Positions 8,301-9,550 of a stretch of 9,550 nucleotides of DNA are shown here, one piece after another (within the stretch, counting starts at the first letter, position 1; every line of letters begins with the position of its first letter). The notes under the pieces are model-generated. The model had not been told where the DNA came from. It saw only the letters and a program-made list of their open reading frames with translations, and did not search any database. Source of the DNA: JAWXCM01 sp034408745 (GTDB lineage: Bacteria > Acidobacteriota > Terriglobia > Bryobacterales > Bryobacteraceae). The position numbers were made by a program, and so were the translations under genes. Location: assembly GCA_034408745.1 (NCBI GenBank), contig JAWXCM010000058.1, positions 1-9,550 on the forward strand, written 5' to 3'.

Positions 8301-8791
8301 GCGGATGGACCATCTCGACCGCGGACGTCTATCGCAAGGGCACGCTGATCTGGCTGAACACCCCGGGCAATCCGCTGGGTAACGGCGTGCTGTTCTCGCC
8401 TGTCACGAAGGCGACGGTCGGCTCGGGTTCGATTCGCACCGGCATCGACCGGACGACGCTGGATCCGAACAACCCGAACACTCGCTGGTTCAATCCGGCG
8501 GCGTTCCGGGTCACCCCGGCGTTCACGCTCGGGAACGCGGCGTTCTACCACAACGACTTCCGCCAGCCTGCTGTGTTCACCGAGAATATCTCGATCGTGA
8601 AGCGCACGGTTCTGTTCGGAGCCGACAAGAGTCCGGTCACGCTGACGTACCGCGCCGATGCTTTCAACATGTTCAACCGGACGAACTTCGGCGGCGTGGT
8701 CGGTACGGTTGGTAATGCAAACTTCGGGCGTCCCACCGGTCCTCAGAACGGTGCGCGCCTCATCACGATGGGACTCCGGCTGGAGTTCTAA
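5387..8791 (+). CDS. Oar-like TonB-dependent outer-membrane protein with carboxypeptidase regulatory-like domain
   Basis: This 1,134-residue outer-membrane protein belongs to the large acidobacterial TonB-receptor-like family. The signal peptide covers residues 1-20 (hydrophobic MLFALIASSLAWSQ). A transthyretin-like/carboxypeptidase regulatory domain spans about 22-105, with GQVSDPNGAAVPGAKL, SDAGIYVFPTL and GIYTITLEKPGFKK. A plug-like region follows to about 235, with MENLPLF, EVLIDGG and SAEYGRVGGGIEIYVSKSGTN (214-234). The rest is a long beta-barrel full of alternating aromatic and polar residues. It includes VYFQDNWRIHPRLTLNLGVRYE, RADAFNMFNRTNFG near the end, and a terminal LRLEF whose final Phe suits insertion by the BAM complex. 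An unusual C-G-C pair lies at residues 715 and 717. No clear TonB box was found. Ligand is unknown; oligosaccharides or other large substrates are plausible given the secreted proteins encoded divergently. It has its own promoter and terminator, so it is probably monocistronic. Confidence 0.93.
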   Translation: MNRMRTMLFALIASSLAWSQVSTGSLGGQVSDPNGAAVPGAKLVAKNDATGQEYKTESSDAGIYVFPTLSTGIYTITLEKPGFKKVSRGDIEIRIAQRLAMDTRLEVGDVQQTISVSAATPLLETTTVERGQSLSTRFMENLPLFSGGIRNPRAFVNYMPGVTNNGEQSVSGSGGRAQEVLIDGGSALNVESSAVFNFPSAEMFGEFRMLQSNYSAEYGRVGGGIEIYVSKSGTNALHGAAYHNMRRDIWNANAWQRNASTNPATSFRPKERFNETGGALGGPVWLPKIYDGRNKSFWFFTYTKDIRPVSLGFPILTVPTAAMKQGNFSEAGVPIIYDPTTRQPFAGNTIPQNRFSARSRAVLPLIPDPNVPRLAGNYNFVNSNAFDRYIWSLKFDHAITDNNRVSFFYNNEVQNDNGVASFTGPIGQGLLNSQKPFNYRVNHDWNLSPTMLMHTTFSYSKTRQTWDNPNQKGFGSSLGFGLSGDSDALPRVQFSGAAGLTPYGVQDGKVGNGAQFNKQWQVSQGYTRLSGKHEFKFGGAWRRFDTLGLDLAGTNGTYVFNRAQTGLLGQASTGHEFASFLLGAVDQASNVVPPVLFDTTKYYDTSVYFQDNWRIHPRLTLNLGVRYEVPIGWHVPGGNGYSHVDINVPNPAAGGRPGALVFSGTGPGRNGRKRFYPNDWSNIGPRLGFAWQIASKTVFRGGWAVYYQGLSSGGCGCRAGFAGTNNLISDGQNAVINWDAGIPVQPGYRPPPIIDPTIVNFQTVQYQGPTAGQPGRIYNWSANLQHEFRQYLIDIAYQGNRGTRLNSTVDLNQLPTSLLSRGSLLSQRIDSPAAREAGFVAPFAGFPASQSVAQSLRPYPQYLTVQSLFAGWGKSWYDALQAKVERRFGTFQLQANYTWSKSLGMGHFRQVFGQIGSPGATPQDFNNLRDSKSFTNFDVPHVFNVLATFELPFGKGHKFLNGNNPVISRLVGGWTISTADVYRKGTLIWLNTPGNPLGNGVLFSPVTKATVGSGSIRTGIDRTTLDPNNPNTRWFNPAAFRVTPAFTLGNAAFYHNDFRQPAVFTENISIVKRTVLFGADKSPVTLTYRADAFNMFNRTNFGGVVGTVGNANFGRPTGPQNGARLITMGLRLEF

Positions 8792-8815
8792 GGCCTCGGG
8801 CGTAGTGGAAAGGCG

Positions 8816-8858
8816 AAACGCCGGGAATGACCTTCGGGTCGCCCGGCGTTTTTCCTTT
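8816..8858 (+). terminator. Intrinsic (rho-independent) terminator
   Basis: The arms aaacgccggg (8816-8825) and cccggcgttt (8842-8851) pair perfectly. Between them gacc and ggtc (8829-8832, 8837-8840) form a nested helix capped by a TTCG tetraloop. A T-run follows immediately (8849-8853, then four more T). It lies 25 bases after the stop codon of the TonB-receptor-like gene and should end its transcript before the tRNA gene. Confidence 0.92.
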
Positions 8859-8942
8859 TGTGGTCGTCAGCTGGCGCTCGACAGTGTCGCCAGCCGCTCA
8901 GCCCACCTCATGCGTCGAGGTTTGTTACTCTCATAATCAGCC

Positions 8943-9032
8943 GGAGGAATGGGTGAGCGGTTGAAACCGGCGGTCTTGAAAACCGTTTACGGGGAGACTC
9001 GTACGGGGGTTCGAATCCCTCTTCCTCCGCCA
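8943..9032 (+). tRNA. tRNA-Ser (anticodon UGA), CCA encoded
   Basis: A complete class II tRNA. The acceptor stem GGAGGAA (8943-8949) pairs with TTCCTCC (9022-9028), followed by discriminator G and an encoded CCA (9030-9032). The anticodon stem gcggt/accgt (8970-8974, 8982-8986) encloses the loop CTTGAAA, with anticodon TGA at 8977-8979. A long variable arm with a tacggg/ctcgta stem lies between the anticodon and T arms, as expected for serine tRNAs. The T arm is ggggg-TTCGAAT-ccctc (9005-9021). It reads UCA and, by wobble or modification, other UCN codons. A terminator upstream separates it from the receptor gene. Confidence 0.97.
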
Positions 9033-9063
9033 GCACTCTTCTGTTTTGTCCCGTTGCGCTGCT

Positions 9064-9444
9064 TCATTGCTGCCGAGCGGTGATGGATGAGTTCGCCGTT
9101 TTGACAAGGATTTTCTCCTGTTCTTTTTCGGCGGAATCGCTTCTCAGCTTGATCTGAATCTGATACATCACGCCATTCTGCTCCCACCACAAGTTTGCTG
9201 GTGCACAAGATCCTCCGCATGAGACCGGCCTGAACATGCCGGTGCAACCGCGCGACAGTGCGACGCGGCGTGTGTTCGGCAGGTCCTGAGGAGCGAGGAT
9301 GCGTGCGGAACCACCGAAACCGGCGGCATATGTTGCCCTGCAATGGTACAGCGAAAGGGACCCGCTCCGGTCTTCAGGCCCGCGCTGGATCAGATCCAGG
9401 CCAAAACCCGAATCCCAACGGCGTGTAATACAGACTCGCCCGAT
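9064..9444 (-). pseudogene. N-terminally truncated gene fragment, unknown function
   Basis: A minus-strand frame is open from just after a TAA (9447-9445) to TGA at 9066-9064, 126 codons with no ATG, GTG or TTG in the first half. The first internal ATG is codon 70. Composition and codon use look coding, especially the C-terminus: CAPANLWWEQNGVMYQIQIK, then KEQEKILVKTANSSITARQQ. The WWE-x-NGV-x-Y-x-I pattern followed by an amphipathic helix looks like a genuine conserved C-terminal domain, but I cannot name the family. The reading frame becomes protein-like at about 9412, exactly where IS3 transposase homology on the same strand ends, so the 5' part was probably lost or displaced by the insertion element. 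It ends 31 bases from the tRNA gene and converges on it. An antisense ORF on this strand (8987-9343) in another frame is rejected. Confidence 0.5.
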
Positions 9445-9550
9445 TTACGCCGCCATCGACGAAGAGTTCCGGCATCTGGTCCTGCGCCAGCTTCCGCCAC
9501 TTGGCGATCTGAATAGGATGTACTTTGAACTGAGAGCCCAACTGGCTCAG
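9374..9550 (-). mobile_element. IS3-family transposase remnant (OrfA tail fused to OrfB start), partial
   Basis: Reading leftward from the window edge, one frame is open to TGA at 9376-9374. Its first 34 codons resemble the helix-turn-helix region of IS3-family OrfA: LSQLGSQFKVHPIQIAKWRK, with the typical HPxQI-x-x-W-x-K, then PELF. Next comes VNRASLYYTPLG (codons 35-46), which resembles the N-terminal region of IS3 OrfB (usually SRSSLYYxPxG). In intact elements these motifs are separated by the OrfA leucine zipper and the OrfB start and lie in different frames joined by ribosomal slippage. Here they are adjacent and in frame, so an internal segment has been deleted. After codon 46 (about 9413) the IS3 similarity stops and sequence of the neighbouring truncated gene begins in another frame. 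The element extends beyond the window; no inverted repeats could be seen. It is a non-functional scar. Confidence 0.65.

Noticed and set aside
9005..9032. tRNA 3' end as an integration attachment site
   Set aside because: No integrase gene and no direct repeat of the tRNA 3' end were seen in the window; the adjacent IS3 element does not use tRNA sites.
8987..9343. 118-codon minus-strand ORF ending in GGRGIRTPVRVSP
   Set aside because: Its C-terminus is the antisense of the tRNA-Ser gene; RGIRTPV-type tails are a known artefact of reading through tRNA genes. Its frame conflicts with the more protein-like minus-strand fragment at 9064-9444.

Overview
The window looks like chromosomal DNA from a member of the Acidobacteriota, most likely near Bryobacter/Solibacter. 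The basis is a GC-rich sequence carrying a ~1,130-residue outer-membrane protein with an N-terminal carboxypeptidase-regulatory-like domain followed by an Oar-like TonB-receptor barrel. Large expansions of that family are typical of this phylum. This is inference from protein style, not from a phylogenetic marker.

Layout, left to right. (1) Positions 97-1059, plus strand: most of a GlpQ-type glycerophosphodiester phosphodiesterase. It lacks its N-terminus and catalytic HRG motif, and an in-frame stop at 94-96 blocks extension. (2) 1187-2476, plus: a class V PLP aminotransferase with a twin-arginine signal. (3) 2480-5214, minus: a two-gene operon for secreted proteins, transcribed from right to left. 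The first gene is a five-Asp-box (BNR) beta-propeller and the second a 584-residue secreted protein of unknown function; they share a GTGA stop/start overlap. (4) 5215-5386: a 172-bp divergent intergenic region with a good sigma70-type promoter facing right. (5) 5387-8791, plus: the Oar-like TonB-dependent outer-membrane protein, closed by a strong intrinsic terminator at 8816-8858. (6) 8943-9032, plus: tRNA-Ser(UGA). (7) 9064-9550, minus: gene debris, namely an N-terminally truncated gene fragment abutting an internally deleted IS3-family transposase remnant that runs off the window.

Functionally, the middle of the window reads as an envelope/export neighbourhood: a Tat-exported PLP enzyme, two Sec-exported proteins, and an outer-membrane barrel divergent from them. 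A secreted-enzyme plus outer-membrane-uptake role is plausible but not proven, because neither the substrate nor the function of the 584-residue protein can be read from sequence alone. I see no defence system, CRISPR array, phage module or biosynthetic cluster. The most unusual items are the decapitated phosphodiesterase with two Asp-rich, calcium-loop-like segments, the exported aminotransferase, and the IS3 scar next to a truncated gene beside a tRNA. No stretch longer than 300 bases is free of genes or gene remnants.
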